This document shows, piece by piece, positions 40,701 through 52,512 of a stretch of 64,000 nt of DNA (position 1 is its first letter; each line of letters opens with the position of its first letter). This stretch comes from Campylorhamphus procurvoides (taxonomy: Eukaryota > Chordata > Aves > Passeriformes > Dendrocolaptidae), in the NCBI GenBank assembly GCA_013396655.1, contig WBMV01006612.1, forward strand, positions 980,862 through 1,044,861, in the 5' to 3' direction. The position numbers and the translations under genes are program-made. The notes under the pieces are model-generated. The model was not told the origin of the DNA. It ran no database searches and worked only from the letters and a program-made list of their open reading frames with translations.

Positions 40701-41930
40701 ACCCTGGGAAGTGGCTGGGGCATTCCTGCCTACATCTTCTTGAGGAAGGGGAGAATGTGCTAGAGAACATGACCAGAATGATTTTTTTTTAAAAATCAAA
40801 ACAAATGAGCAAAAAGTTCAAAACAAACCCAAAACCCCTACAAAAAAAGCCAAACAAATAAGCAAAAAAAGTATTCCTTGCTTTACCAAAATTTGAGGAA
40901 TCCTGACATTTTTTACTAACTCCACCACATGGAAAAGTTCATCTACAGAAATTCAAGCAGTGTACGCTTCAAGGTAAGACATTTCATTAAAAGAGCTTTT
41001 CCTCTTCTGGATGACATTTCTTTACTTATTTTCAGTTTTTCAAAACAGGGAACTTGCCGATGATTTCAGTATCGATCTCAGATCCCTCACGTCCAGGGGA
41101 AGTGCTGTTGCTTCTGAAGTCTTACACCTGGGGAGGGTGTGGGGAATATTAACTTGTGCTTTCAGGTAGTCAGAGAGGTTCAGAACATCATGTACCTCTT
41201 TGCAAGACCAGTTATTCTTCTTACACCATGTCCTTGACAGGAATCAGCTTAAGGAAGTCCAAGTAATAGCAGCACAAAAGAAAAACGATAAAGATCAACA
41301 GGAAGTTGTGTATTTTCTTGCCCTTAAAGTGCATTCACTGCAGTTCTCTGGTCAGGAAATTGCACAAATGAAACGATGGGAGCATCAGTGAGATCAGGCA
41401 TTTGCACATCTCCCAAGCTTCGCTCCTACACCCAAACACCAAGTCCAAACCCACTACCTCCATCACTCGACTTGCAGGTTTCCTGTAATTTTTGCCACTC
41501 TCCAGTGGCCTGTTGGATGCACAAATATGGGAGCAACAGCACTTACCTTTCTAATGAGCTCTGGGAGCCTGTTTTTTGGTCAAAGTGTTGTCCTGCAGCC
41601 ACATTGGACTGATGTTTTTCTGTTAAAAAGAGGGATTTTCACATGCAAGAACTTGCCACGGTCTCCTTTCAAGCTTATGTCAGCTTCAATTTTCTTTTCC
41701 CCTCTATCAGCTTGGCCACTAAGCCCAAAGTAATCAAATCTCTTGGTGCCCTTCCATTTGACAACCTCCACTTCCACTGACATTCAGAAATGCTGAGGGG
41801 GTAGGTATTTTGAAAACACTGCACCAAATGAATAGCTGGAAATGCCAAGCAAAACCTTGCTGTAATTCTGATGTGCGATGCACAAAGCCCTTTGCTTTGG
41901 GAGATGTTTCAAAATAGAACACAGTGGCCA
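34701..41930. other. Intergenic region between TMEM150C and SCD5
   Basis: About 7.2 kb in which I see no coding exon, RNA gene or clear transposon. Open frames up to about 200 codons at 39360-39968 (+) and 39906-40334 (-) lie in a GC-rich patch and have no family resemblance. A TA microsatellite lies at about 38112-38127. Confidence 0.75.
38112..38127. repeat. TA dinucleotide microsatellite
   Basis: About 16 bp of alternating TA within an AT-rich tract. Confidence 0.8.
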
Positions 41931-41946
41931 GTCTAACTCGTAACTG

Positions 41947-41952
41947 TTTATT
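41947..41952 (-). terminator. SCD5: Candidate distal poly(A) signal of SCD5
   Basis: TTTATT on + reads AATAAA on -. It is the most distal such motif before the intergenic region and would give a 3' UTR of about 1.5 kb. A nearer alternative is at 42682-42687. Confidence 0.5.
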
Positions 41953-42367
41953 GTAAATCACTCAAGAGTTTACACATCATTAATGACAAAATAACACTTT
42001 TAAAACACCTGCTGGATGAAAGACAGAATAAAGACAACTCTTTTATATTATATGGCATCATTTGAAAAACAGGAAACAGAACAAAAAAGAAACCATTTTA
42101 TTTTTTTTCCCCACTTTTGCATCTTTCCTGAAAATATCTGGGCCTGAGTCTCAGTTATCTTGAGATCCCTGCCTTGCCCAGGGCATGGGGCCATGTGGCT
42201 GGGAAACAGGCACTCCCTCTCCAAGGGGCAAGGCAGTGACCTTCCTTATAAATGAAAATCATGCCCTCTATCTTCAAAAGTGCTCCAGTGCTGACAGTAC
42301 AAAGCCTCTCTCCTGCACTGGCTAACATCTAACACAAAGGGCTATATGTCCCATTAAATCCGCATGC

Positions 42368-42422
42368 CTTTTTTTTAATATTTTTTCCTTTTTTTTCTTT
42401 TTTTTTCTTATTTTATTTTTTG
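42368..42422. repeat. T-rich low-complexity tract
   Basis: Runs of T interrupted by single C, A or AATA. In the SCD5 transcript this is an A-rich internal tract that could prime oligo-dT falsely. Confidence 0.85.
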
Positions 42423-42681
42423 GTTAAGCAAGGCAACTGTTAAAATTCAGAAGCTACGTAACTGTCTTTATATTTTGCTCAGAAACCAATGGATGTTGCA
42501 TGCAGCTGAAATATTAGTACAGACTCTGACTTAGATAAAGGTCAGTTTCCTAAGACCCACTAGTCAAAGGCAGAAAAAGAAAGTAAGAGGCCTCTTGTGC
42601 AAAAGGAGATAAAATATGCATGCATCGATGGCCATGACTGATTAGAATATAACTTAGGTCTCCAAACATTGAAACCGAAGC

Positions 42682-42687
42682 TTTATT
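42682..42687 (-). terminator. SCD5: Candidate proximal poly(A) signal of SCD5
   Basis: TTTATT on + (AATAAA on -), about 0.76 kb after the stop codon. Which site is used is unknown. Confidence 0.35.
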
Positions 42688-43445
42688 TGGCTTAAGACAG
42701 GGTTGAGCTCTATACATTTACAATCACAATGTATATGTGACAACAAAGGAATCATCTCAATATAACATCAGTTGGTATTTTGGCCTGTATAGAGACTAAT
42801 GTTCAACACAAGAGCCTGCTCAGCAATAAATGGTTTTCATATTTAGCAAAGACAGCAGTGCACTGGGCTGGCTAAGAGGGCTAACAAAAAGAAGAAAGCA
42901 GGTTTTCAAACTAACATTTAACTAAATTTAGGGTGATTTTTCCCCTTGGACATACTGTTTTTTCATCGCTGCTGTTACTGTCCTTTCCATTAGTATGTAG
43001 CTGACACAGCACATTGGGCCCTGCCCCATCCCCTTGAAAGATGCATCCCAAAAGCATATTTGTTTAACAGTAGAAACAAAAACTTCTAACTGCACTTGGA
43101 AAGGACAGTTAGTTCCTTCAACCTGCCAACGTTTACCATGAACAAGCAAATTACAACAAATCTCAGACATGAACTACAGTGACTAAAATCAAATCTCTCT
43201 CCTGTTTAACTGCAATATTAAATAATATATAACATTTTTACACTTAGTAGTCTTAAGTTTGGACATAAGACAGCTAGTAAGGAAAAAAAAAAGCTGTGGC
43301 TGAATCTGTTCCTGGGGAATTAATTCAGCCCAACTGGTCTGAAAAAATAATTGTACCGAGAGGTAAACCCACCACAGGCACAGGGTTGCACTCACACCCA
43401 CCCACCCATGCGAACAGCAGTGCTGGCACAGCAAAGCATTACTCC

Positions 43446-43636
43446 TCAGGCACTGCCATCTCCAGTCCTTTCCTTGCGAGCCTGGATCATCTCCTTCGGG
43501 GCCTGCCTGCGATCAGTGACCAACCCCAACCAAAACATGAAGTCAATGAACCAGGTGGTGGGGTTGAACTTCAGGCCCAGTTCACTGGCCGAGTAGTCAA
43601 ATGGGAAGGTGTGGTGGTAGTTGTGGAAGCCCTCAC
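43446..43636 (-). CDS. SCD5: SCD5 exon 5 with stop
   Basis: Completes G268 and encodes residues 269-330 with TGA. It carries the third histidine box in GFHNYHHTFPFDYSASE, then NPTTWFIDFMFWLGL and the C-terminal tail. The acceptor is TTTTTCAG|. Confidence 0.97.
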
Positions 43637-46600
43637 CTGAAAAACAGAGAGGGAGTTTAAAGACCACATGGCTGGCACTTCTGTTGACTCAGGAACACAC
43701 TGAGGTGGGACATCCCAACAGCCATTTCCCAAGTCTTGCATCTAGTGGAGCACCCCAGCTATGGGAGACCTCCGGGGCAGACCCAAACCAGACTCCACTT
43801 CAGTACTCTGTGCTTTCCTCCCAAGAAGGAAGCGGCATGTCCCACCCCTTACACTCAAGAAAGAAAACCATAAGTGCTTCAAGAAGGGATGCACAACCAA
43901 GTAAGAACCGGGGTCACTTCTGCTGCACTATCCCCAGGCAGCTGCTGAGGAGAGCATTGCTACTGTGTGCTAACACCTCTTCCCAGAGACTACATGGCCT
44001 TATTCAACATAAAACAAGGGAGCCTTCCTCTAGGATGCACAAACCCCAGCCTCCTCCAAGCCCTGGCTCCACGCAGTGTCCACTTGTAGGTACTCAAAGC
44101 CCCAGCCAGGGTGAAACAGGATGGGATGTCGCTCTGAGTTTGCAAAGCTCTGCCCAGGGCTACAGCACTCACCGATGGCTCCCAGAGTGACCAGGGTGTT
44201 CTGCCTGGGGTTGATGTACTTGTCGTAGGGGCGGTTTCCATACATGTGGGCAGCGCTGTTGACCAGCCAGGTGACGTTGAGGGAGATGGTGTACCGGAGG
44301 ATGGAGGCAAGGAAGTAGGCATTCCACAGACTCTCACCCCAGAGGTACCACGGCACAAAGGTAGGGATCACAAAGCACATCAGCACAACTGAACTCTTGT
44401 AATACCTGCCAGTGTTACAATACAAGAGAGAAAAAAGACAGGGAAAGAAAGGGACACCATTACCATGGTGGGAATGACGTGGTGGAGTGAGTGGGGTTAG
44501 ATCTCCGGAGACACGGCTCTGCCAGAAACACCTGGCACAGCCTGGGCTGGCCCCATAGCTGGAGGAACAGGGAACATTTCAGACATCCACAATCTTGACA
44601 TAATTTTTCCAAGAGCAATTCAAAATGCCAAGACAACCCAAAACAACCGAAGCAGCACGTAACACTGAAGCTGAACAGCTGAGACCCAGTCCCAAAGCAA
44701 ACCTCCCAAGTTGAGCACCTTTAAACCCAAGGAAGTGCAGAGCTGGCTGCACACCCAGGGCCTAGAGTTCATCTCTGGGACTGTAAAAGCCCAGGGCTTG
44801 GCACAGCTGTGTCAGAAACACATTCACTGCTAACTGCCAGCAAAGACTTTCCCTGTGCTCAGATCAGAAGGGAACCTGCAGCACAGGGCAGGAGCAGCTC
44901 CTTTCTATACCATTGCTTCTGTGTGAGCTCCAACAGTGGGAACAGACCCAGAGCAGCTGCTGAGAGACCACTGGCAAACCCTGCCAGGGGTGAGGAGAAA
45001 GATGGATCTCAGCCTGGGGACCAGAAGGATTGGCTGGCACAAGCCCTGACACTCCTCCATGTACTGGCCAAAATCAGTGTTCAGTGCAAAAGGGAGGAGA
45101 GAGGGAACTGAACAGCCTGAGAACAAACAGGAAAACTTTGCACTACAGCTTAAGCCACACACCCAGACAGGGCAGGGAAGAGAGAGTGTAGAATGCATGG
45201 AGCACAGAGGTGAGGAACAGGGGAAACACAGAGAAAAGTCATGCTGGGTAAATTAATCCAAGTCAAGTGGAGACAAGGAGAAGCTCAGCAAGAAATGTGG
45301 AGGCAAAGCCAAAATCAAGATAGGAAGTAAATGGCTCTAAATGGAGAATGGGCTAACAGTGCTCAGAAGCAGAGAGCAGCAAGACAGTGTAGCTTGGGAG
45401 CCACCTATGGTGTGTCCTCCGCTCCAGGGAAAACAAGGTCTGCCTTCCCCACTGAGCCCTTATACCTCCCTGCAGCCCAGATTTACTACAATGACCCTGG
45501 GGTACCATCACCAAAGCAAGCTGCCACATGAAACTAGAGTGGCAGGCTGCGGTGACAGGACTTTGAAGGGTGCAGAAACAAGGGAATTGCAAAGTAAGAC
45601 CCATCTTATTTGTGCCCATAGGACAGATTTAAAATAGATCTCTGCTTTTGTTGAGTTTTCTGGAAGCGATGAGGAAGAACAGAGTTTGGATTTATTAGAC
45701 AGTTCCTAAAACTTTGCATTTGCTGAAAGTTTTTCAGATAGGAAGAACTGTTGCCTTGGTTTGACAAAAACCCAACAATTTTCAATTAAAACCCATAGAG
45801 GATTGGAAAAATGTTAATATTATTAGTATTTTTGAAAGGAAGAAAGTTTTCATGAACATAATTCTCATCTGTAACATACCAGCTAGTTTTGATCACTTTT
45901 ATATGAAATAAATCAACCTCTTGCCTTGTAAGTTCTTTGTTTGATATTTTTTGCTGTTGTTTGGAGGTTGTGCCTCATATGCTGGGTTCCAGAAGGAGCT
46001 CTGCAGCTCTCCAGCAACACCAGCCATGGTGGAAAGAGAGCATCTCCTCAGCTCTCTCACAGAACACTGTCTTCACTTACCTGAGCCGTGGCCCTCCAAG
46101 GAAACAAGTCCCCATTCTTTGCTCCACCAAAGATAACAAATAATTTCCCACTCATATGACTGACTTCTGATAAGGTTTGCAAACCTCATTAATTCAAGGC
46201 CAGGATTTAAGTAGAGCTGGAGGAGAAAAATACTTTCTAGTCCAGAAAACTCCTTCAAAGTTCAAAGCCTCTACCACTCTGGGAAAATAAAATAAAATAT
46301 GAAAACAGCTTATCAGGCACCAATTAAAACTAGTCTGTGAATTGCAAGAATCCCAAACTGAAGTCTTTGATGAAGACATGAAATCTCACATCTGAATGAG
46401 CACCTGCCTACATCGTCTCCCTTTGACAGAAATGTCCACCCTGGAATGAGAAACCTCCTTACCTGGAGTTCAAGGGAACCAATGCCTCAATACGGGCTTG
46501 GGGAACAGTGCTTGCTTTCAACACATGAAAACTTTGTCATGAAAACGCTTCACCTGTGAGCTTCTTTCTCACATCACATGCAGGATTAATGCTCTGTTAT

Positions 46601-49600
46601 TCACAGAGGGTAAACTGTGCTGTCAGTCATGCCTGGAGCAGTGCTGAGATTTCAGCTGAAGTGATGTGGTTTTAAACTGATTGAGTGGTACCTCATCCAC
46701 AACTCAGCAGCACCACTAAATTCAGCAAAGCTAACAATTTGGCCTTAAAACAAAATGTGACAAAAAGGATTTATTATAATTCTTACTGACCTGACCTGCC
46801 CGGTTTTCCATGCTGTCAAAAAACCCAACATTTCAACCTTGGAGAAAGGGGAAACCCAAATTCTGATTCCTGGATAAGGGAAGGTAAACTCCAAAGTCCT
46901 AAATTCAAATCCAGAGCAAAGACATTTGCTAAAATATAACTTCCCTGCAGAAAACATACTTCTTCACTACACAACCTTTGCAGCACAAGGAAAGCAGCAG
47001 AGCTTACTTCCCATGGGATGCTGTTGTCTTGGAAAAGGTTAAGACCAAACTGCAGCTGCAGCAAACTCTATGGAAGCTGTTGCAAATAGGCACTGCGAGC
47101 TGAGGAGCCAGTAAAAGCAACCATACGTGGAAGGCAATATTCCTCACTTCTGGAGCATTTCCAATAAAAGGTGAATTTTTGCATGAGAGAAGTCAGTGCA
47201 CTAGAAGAAAAACACTGATTCTGGACTCGACTGACTGCCCTTCTCACCCAGAAAATACATAGGAATGGCCTTATGTAATTTTTCAAAGTGCCCAGTTAAA
47301 ACACTTGTGGGCAGAAACAGTCTTCTTGTGCCTAAAGCACAGGTACTCACATAGAGGACAAAGAATTGGTCTCAATTCCCACCTCTCATAGAGTGTAGCA
47401 AACTGAACTAGGTCTGTGCTAATTCTCACGGGAGATAATTAATCCTGTGCAGAGTGGCAGTCTCGGGAGAGGAAGCACTTGGCCTGCACTGGCAAAGACA
47501 ACCTTGCAGAGCAAAATGTGCACTTCTGCATTTAAGGCAGTCAGTGGTTACAGTGTTTGCTCCTATGATCAATGCAGAATGCCAAGATCTGAGCAACTTC
47601 TGCCACAGCTGTTTTCAGAACCAGCCCTGGCTTTTTGGAAAAGCAGAGGGACAAGGACAGAACTCACTGCTTGTGCAGCAGAGCCCATGAGGACAGTCAG
47701 CATGTCAGCCACGTGGCAACAGTGGGGGCCAGAGAGAAGTCCTAACACCTGCACTCAAGGTGGCAGGGATATCTTGGGGGAGAAAAGGGAAAAACAAAAC
47801 CAAGGAACAAGCCACAACTAGACAACCAAGCAGAAGGACCTCTCCACCCCCACCTCCCATCAGGGCCCAGCACTCTCACTTACTTTCTCTGGAACCTGAC
47901 GACAGGGTCATCCAGCAGGTCAGTGAAATCCAGCTTCCTGCCCTTCTCTATGACATCCCGGTGCTTGCGCACGAAGAGCCAGCCGATGTGGGAGAAGAAG
48001 AAGCCCCGGCGGGCGTTGTGCGGGTCCGCGTCCGTCTCCGAGTACTTGTGGTGCACGCGGTGGTCGCGGCTCCACTCGTAGATGTCGTTCTGCACAGACA
48101 GCGTGGGAGGGTGAGAGGAGAGAGGCCAGGCACCACAACCTCCAGTGCCTTCCCCACACAGTGACAGCATCAAGCCCCTCTCTGATGCTTCTCAAAAAGG
48201 GTTATTGACTAAAACCATCTCAAGGGACCCCAGCTTTGCAGACAGCCAGCCTACCACCCTGCTCCTGTCAGTCCCCACACAGAATGGGACCTGCTCCGGG
48301 AACTGGTGGCACAGACTGGACATGTCCCAGGGCTGGAGATGGCTGGAAGCAAACAGCCTCTTGGGAACACCATCATCAGTCTGCCCTGGCCCTGTGTCCT
48401 CCCTGGGTATTTGCCGTCCGAGTTACCATCATCAGTCTGCCCTGGGTGTTCACTGTCTGAGGATGGACACTGTGCTGAAGGGACAGGGTACATACATGTT
48501 TACATTGTTATTTTAAGACCCTGCCATGGGGGACCCTGCATATTTATTTTCAAGGGACTACTGTGCAGAGGCTCTCAGTTCTGGCACCCTTTTCCTAAGC
48601 TGGTTGCAGCTGGTTACCACTGATGCCCTCCAGGAACAAACACAGTGCTGAAAATGGGACAAAGCTCGTGGATCACTACAACTACTGTAGTGTACAACAT
48701 TACACTGAAATGCCTTATGGCTGTAAAATTTCATGCTTGGATCCATAAAGAGAGACTTTCTGAGTTTACTGACCAGAAGGGATTTGAGCCTCCCAGTTTG
48801 GTCTGCAGATTCACTGGCTGAATGCACTGGACTAAACTGGTGGCTTTTGCAGTGGTGCCAAGCTATTAGTGCAGGGCATTGTAAGCAAGTACTTGCAAAC
48901 CTCAGGCCACATACTCATCTATGAACTGAATTGCTCAACACCAGTGCCATAACACAGAAATGTTAACGTCCAGATCCACAAGAGTCTGAACTTTAATCAG
49001 AGAGTTCTCAATAGAGTTTGGGTTTCCTTTATTTCCATCTTTGCACAGTCAGGGAGCTACCCAAGCAGTAATACCCAGAGGAAGGAAAGGCTTGGGTTAC
49101 TTTTAGGAACAGCACCCATAACCACCAACCACAGCAGCTCTGCTTCCAGAAGAACTGAGCGAACCATTTGCGGTGTGTTTGAAGAGAGGGACACCAGCCA
49201 TCGTGGCACTGAATATACCACAGGACATACCAAGCACAGGCTGATGGCAACTGTGAGCATCTGCATTTTGTGAGACAAAAGCCCTATGCTGAAAGCATTG
49301 CAGAAATCATTACTTTCTCTCAGCTACTAACATTTAAGAGAAAACACTGGGGGGACTCCAGGAACAACTGCAAAGAGCAGCTTAAAGAATCCAGCTCAAA
49401 TGCCTCCATGTCCAATTTCAGCTTTGCAAATATGCTTTCTGCCTGCAAGAGCACACAAGGGACAAGTGAGGAATAAAAACCTCAGAGAGATCTCAGCTTC
49501 ACTGCACTCAATTTTGCTCAGCCCTGTACTGTTGTCATGTCGGGAACGCAATGATGCCGGGAGTGGGCTGGGGATGAGGGGAACACTTTTCTGCAGCACT

Positions 49601-52512
49601 GACTCATCTAAGCCATAGAGAGGAGGCAGTAAAGATCAGCCCCTTGCCAGAACTCCAGTATGTTGCATCTTAACTACCCCATTGTAAGAGAAAACAAAGC
49701 AAACTGAGTGAAGCAAAGGAAGCCACCAAAGTCCTCAGTGAAAACACAGGGAGACCTCTACCTCCTTGGAGAAATCAAAGGGAATGAAAATCTCTACAGT
49801 GCTTCAAGTGGCTTCGGTGGGAATATCTATATGACTGGAAGATGCCATGATTAAGTAATTTAAAACCAAAACAGGGTTATGCAAGAAGCACACTTAGAAA
49901 AGGTCCTTTTTCTTAACCAGAAATAACTATTCAAGTGAGACTATCGATCAGTTTGTCACAAGAGCATTTGATAAAATTATTTGTGGGACAGCAGATAAGC
50001 AGGCAAAACAATGATACTGTGAGAAATTAATTTGGCTTTTCATACCAGTGCAAACACCTGTAGAGCTAGCAAAAGACATGATTCCCCAGATGAAAGGGTT
50101 AGGAAACTCTGAAACAACTGAATCGAATCTAATTAAAAACCACAAAGGCTAAGAGGAAATAAAGGCCAGAGGCCAGAACTGTTGACAATAAATACACCAA
50201 GAACTGGAGCACAGCCTGTGTTAAATATGCTCCAAGCATATTAATAGCAACCAGTTTTTCAGAATACATCACTTTTGATCCAGTTTCAGGTAAGCACAGG
50301 GGTGAAATCCCTTCCAAAGCAGAGAGCAACAGTATCATGCTGTGACAGTGATGCAGACATCAGGTTTCATTAAGCATTCCCTTAATGAACCTGCAGACTG
50401 AAACATGTCAATCGACCAGGCTATGAAACAGCCTCAGTGTGCTGACACAAATTTCCATACAGCCACTCCTGCTGTGTACAAATGCACCCAGCACAACCTC
50501 AGCTGAGCAACACAGCTTGTGTGACAGCAATGGCATCAGCACAACACAGTGAGCAGCGGAGACACCACGTCCCAGCTGAGATGCTGGAACTTAAAAGATC
50601 AGGAGATCGATAAGATAGATATTACCTATGTGTGAAACAGACATGTGACAGCAAGAAGCACAGTCTTTCAAAACTGTGAGAGCTTCATTCTGGATGGAGA
50701 GAAGAAACACAGCTCAGCATGCTGCAATGACAAAAAATGCACCAGGCCACGTGGCAAAAATGGCTGCATCTGATGGCATTTCAGAGGAAGTACAGCGTGT
50801 CACAGCCCACGCAGCATCAAGTTTAAACAGCGGAGTTTCTTTCCTCTGCCCTTCAAGAAGTCTGAATATTTCCTCAATATTTAGCATCCAGGGATGCTGG
50901 AGGTATTTCCAATGCTACCTCTTCCTCCCACAGCCAACATGAAGGAGATGGACCTGAAAACTCATTGCTCACTGTCTGCATGTGGTGGTGAAAACAGCCT
51001 TTACCAGGCAATGGATGTCACAGTAATTAGGAGCAGGCTTCAGACTACTTAAAACTCTGAGTAGGCAATTTGGCCTTTTATTTTCTTTCTGATATGAAGG
51101 GCACAAAGGTGGCTTGAAGCTACTTTGAAGTACTTCCCTGCCTCAGAATCACACCATGTCCTCAGACAAAAGCAGCGATGAGGCCAATGCGGCTGAGAGC
51201 AAAATCCATGGCAACAGGGGAGCAGAACGCAATGAAATCCCAGTGTGCAGGCTCACTGTAACCAGCTCAACACATTAATTTAAATTACTTATGAAAGATA
51301 AGATCAGCTGTGTAACAGGAGCAGAGTACCAGGGGGTTCTCAAAATTCAAAACAGTTGTTTAACACATTGAACAAAGGGATTGTAAAGCTCTACAAGGAA
51401 CTGAGCAGCAGCTGGAATATGGTTCAGAATAAAGAAAGGTTATGGTCAAAATGGACACATTACCACATTCAAGCAAAAACATTGTGTTCTTTGTAGTGCC
51501 TAGAGGGGATTAATAAAATTCATTCTTTTCACTTTAAAAAAAAATCAAAGATGATAAATGAACAGTACAGAGGTGGATAAAGGGACTCTTTTCATTCTCT
51601 GTCAAGGTAGACGAACAAAAAGTCAACGCACCAGGCTGAAGGGTAAAAGCTCAAAATTCAAGGCACAACACATACATGGTATATGGTGCCACCAGGGGTT
51701 ATGGCAGCCAAGCTCAGTAAGTTTAATATTATTACAGCTTCATTTCTCTATCCTTACCAGCCAGAGAAGTAAACAAATTCACACTGGTTCAGGGCTAACT
51801 CCTACAACCAGCTGGGTGTCACACAAATGCTTCTGTGGTCTAAGATTGCCTATCAGTAAGCACAGAGCTAGTAACACACTCCTTTGCAAATGTATTTGAA
51901 TTTTGCTGGTGAAAAATGCTGCATAAAACAGAGATAAATTAAGATTGTGAAAGGATGCCTGCCCTCCTTTCTGGGCACAAGGTCTCCAACTGCCTGGATG
52001 AACAAAGTCACTTGATTAAGCAGACATATTTGAATCAAGTTGATCCTTTCAAAAGTTTCCATGTTGTCCTGTGAGGTGTGGGGCCTGACCTGTGCCACAG
52101 ATAGGTTGCTGGGGTGCTGAGCCCCTGATTTGGGCACATTCAATGTGGTCTTTAAATAATTATTGCTCCTAGACTGTCTAATGCATACTGTTACGTGGGT
52201 AGTGAGAGGGGCTCCACATGCCCTGAGCCAGCAGAATGTGTTACAGCAAACAAATGCCTGTCTTTCTGCCAGTTTTTTTTTTTTTTAAATTTCTTTTGCT
52301 GTCTCTAAGCTGAGGGAATCTCTGCACAGGAGAGAAAGCTGCCTGGAGGCCAAGAATCTGAATGGGCAACCACAACCCCACCTGGAAAGCCATGGAGTTA
52401 GCTGCAGCCAGAAAGATCCTCAAAGGCAGCTTGGCTTTGTAGGAACGGTGGCTCCAGAGGCGATGTGCACCCGCTGTCACGCCCAGAGCTGTCATCAGGA
52501 AGCAGAAATATG
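43446..52512 (-). CDS. SCD5: Stearoyl-CoA desaturase 5, partial (exons 2-5; exon 1 outside window)
   Basis: SCD5 is an ER membrane delta-9 desaturase that introduces a cis double bond into stearoyl- and palmitoyl-CoA, using two irons, oxygen and electrons from cytochrome b5. Joining complements of 52382-52512, 47884-48089, 44173-44405 and 43446-43636 gives an open frame equivalent to human residues 79-330, with no indel. The eight classical box histidines are present: HRLWSH (94-99), HRVHH (131-135) and HNYHH (272-276). The additional conserved DADPHN and NSAAH motifs (N239, H243) are also intact. Hydrophobic segments occupy the start of exon 2 and most of exon 4. The N-terminal exon, with the cytosolic tail and first membrane helix, is not in the window, so intron 1 is over 11.4 kb. 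SCD5 rather than SCD1 is indicated by the TMEM150C neighbour and by features such as DPVVRFQRKYYK and the C-terminus ARKERTGDGSA. Confidence 0.96.
43637..44172 (-). other. SCD5: SCD5 intron 4
   Basis: 536 nt GT-AG intron. The 189-codon open frame across it on + (43621-44190) is antisense and unsupported. Confidence 0.9.
44173..44405 (-). CDS. SCD5: SCD5 exon 4
   Basis: Completes K190 and encodes residues 191-267, YYKSSVVLMCFVIPTFVPWY through LVTLGAI, plus one base of G268. It spans the third and fourth membrane segments and WLVNSAAHMYGNRPYD. The acceptor is TGGCAG| and the donor is ATCG|GTGAGT. Confidence 0.97.
44406..47883 (-). other. SCD5: SCD5 intron 3
   Basis: 3.5 kb intron. No recognisable gene, RNA or transposon. 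Confidence 0.85.
47884..48089 (-). CDS. SCD5: SCD5 exon 3
   Basis: Encodes residues 122-189, NDIYEWSRDHRVHHKYSETD onward, plus two bases of K190. It contains the second histidine box and DADPHNARRGFFFSHIGWL. It is notably GC-rich at third positions. The acceptor is TGTGCAG| and the donor is AA|GTAAGT. Confidence 0.97.
48090..52381 (-). other. SCD5: SCD5 intron 2
   Basis: 4.3 kb intron. It holds a 21 bp direct repeat 56 bp apart (48369 and 48425), a T run near 52271-52285, and otherwise nothing recognisable. Confidence 0.85.
48369..48445. repeat. Two-copy direct repeat, 21 bp, 56 bp spacing
   Basis: accatcatcagtctgccctg followed by g occurs at 48369-48389 and again at 48425-48445. A small local duplication within SCD5 intron 2. 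Confidence 0.85.
52382..52512 (-). CDS. SCD5: SCD5 exon 2
   Basis: Starts with two bases completing A78, then encodes YFCFLMTALGVTAGAHRLWS, H99 and on to NSMAFQ. It carries the first histidine box (H94, H99). The acceptor is TCTTCCAG| and the donor is CAG|GTGGGG. Confidence 0.96.

Larger units (their letters stand above)
41930..43445 (-). other. SCD5: SCD5 3' untranslated region (probable)
   Basis: About 1.5 kb of AT-rich sequence from the stop to the distal AATAAA. It contains a 55 bp T-rich (A-rich on the transcript) tract at 42368-42422. No coding signal. Confidence 0.6.

Noticed and set aside
43621..44190. 189-codon open frame on + antisense to SCD5 exon 4 and intron 4
   Set aside because: Shadow of the SCD5 coding frame plus intron. 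The opposite strand carries a well-supported exon.
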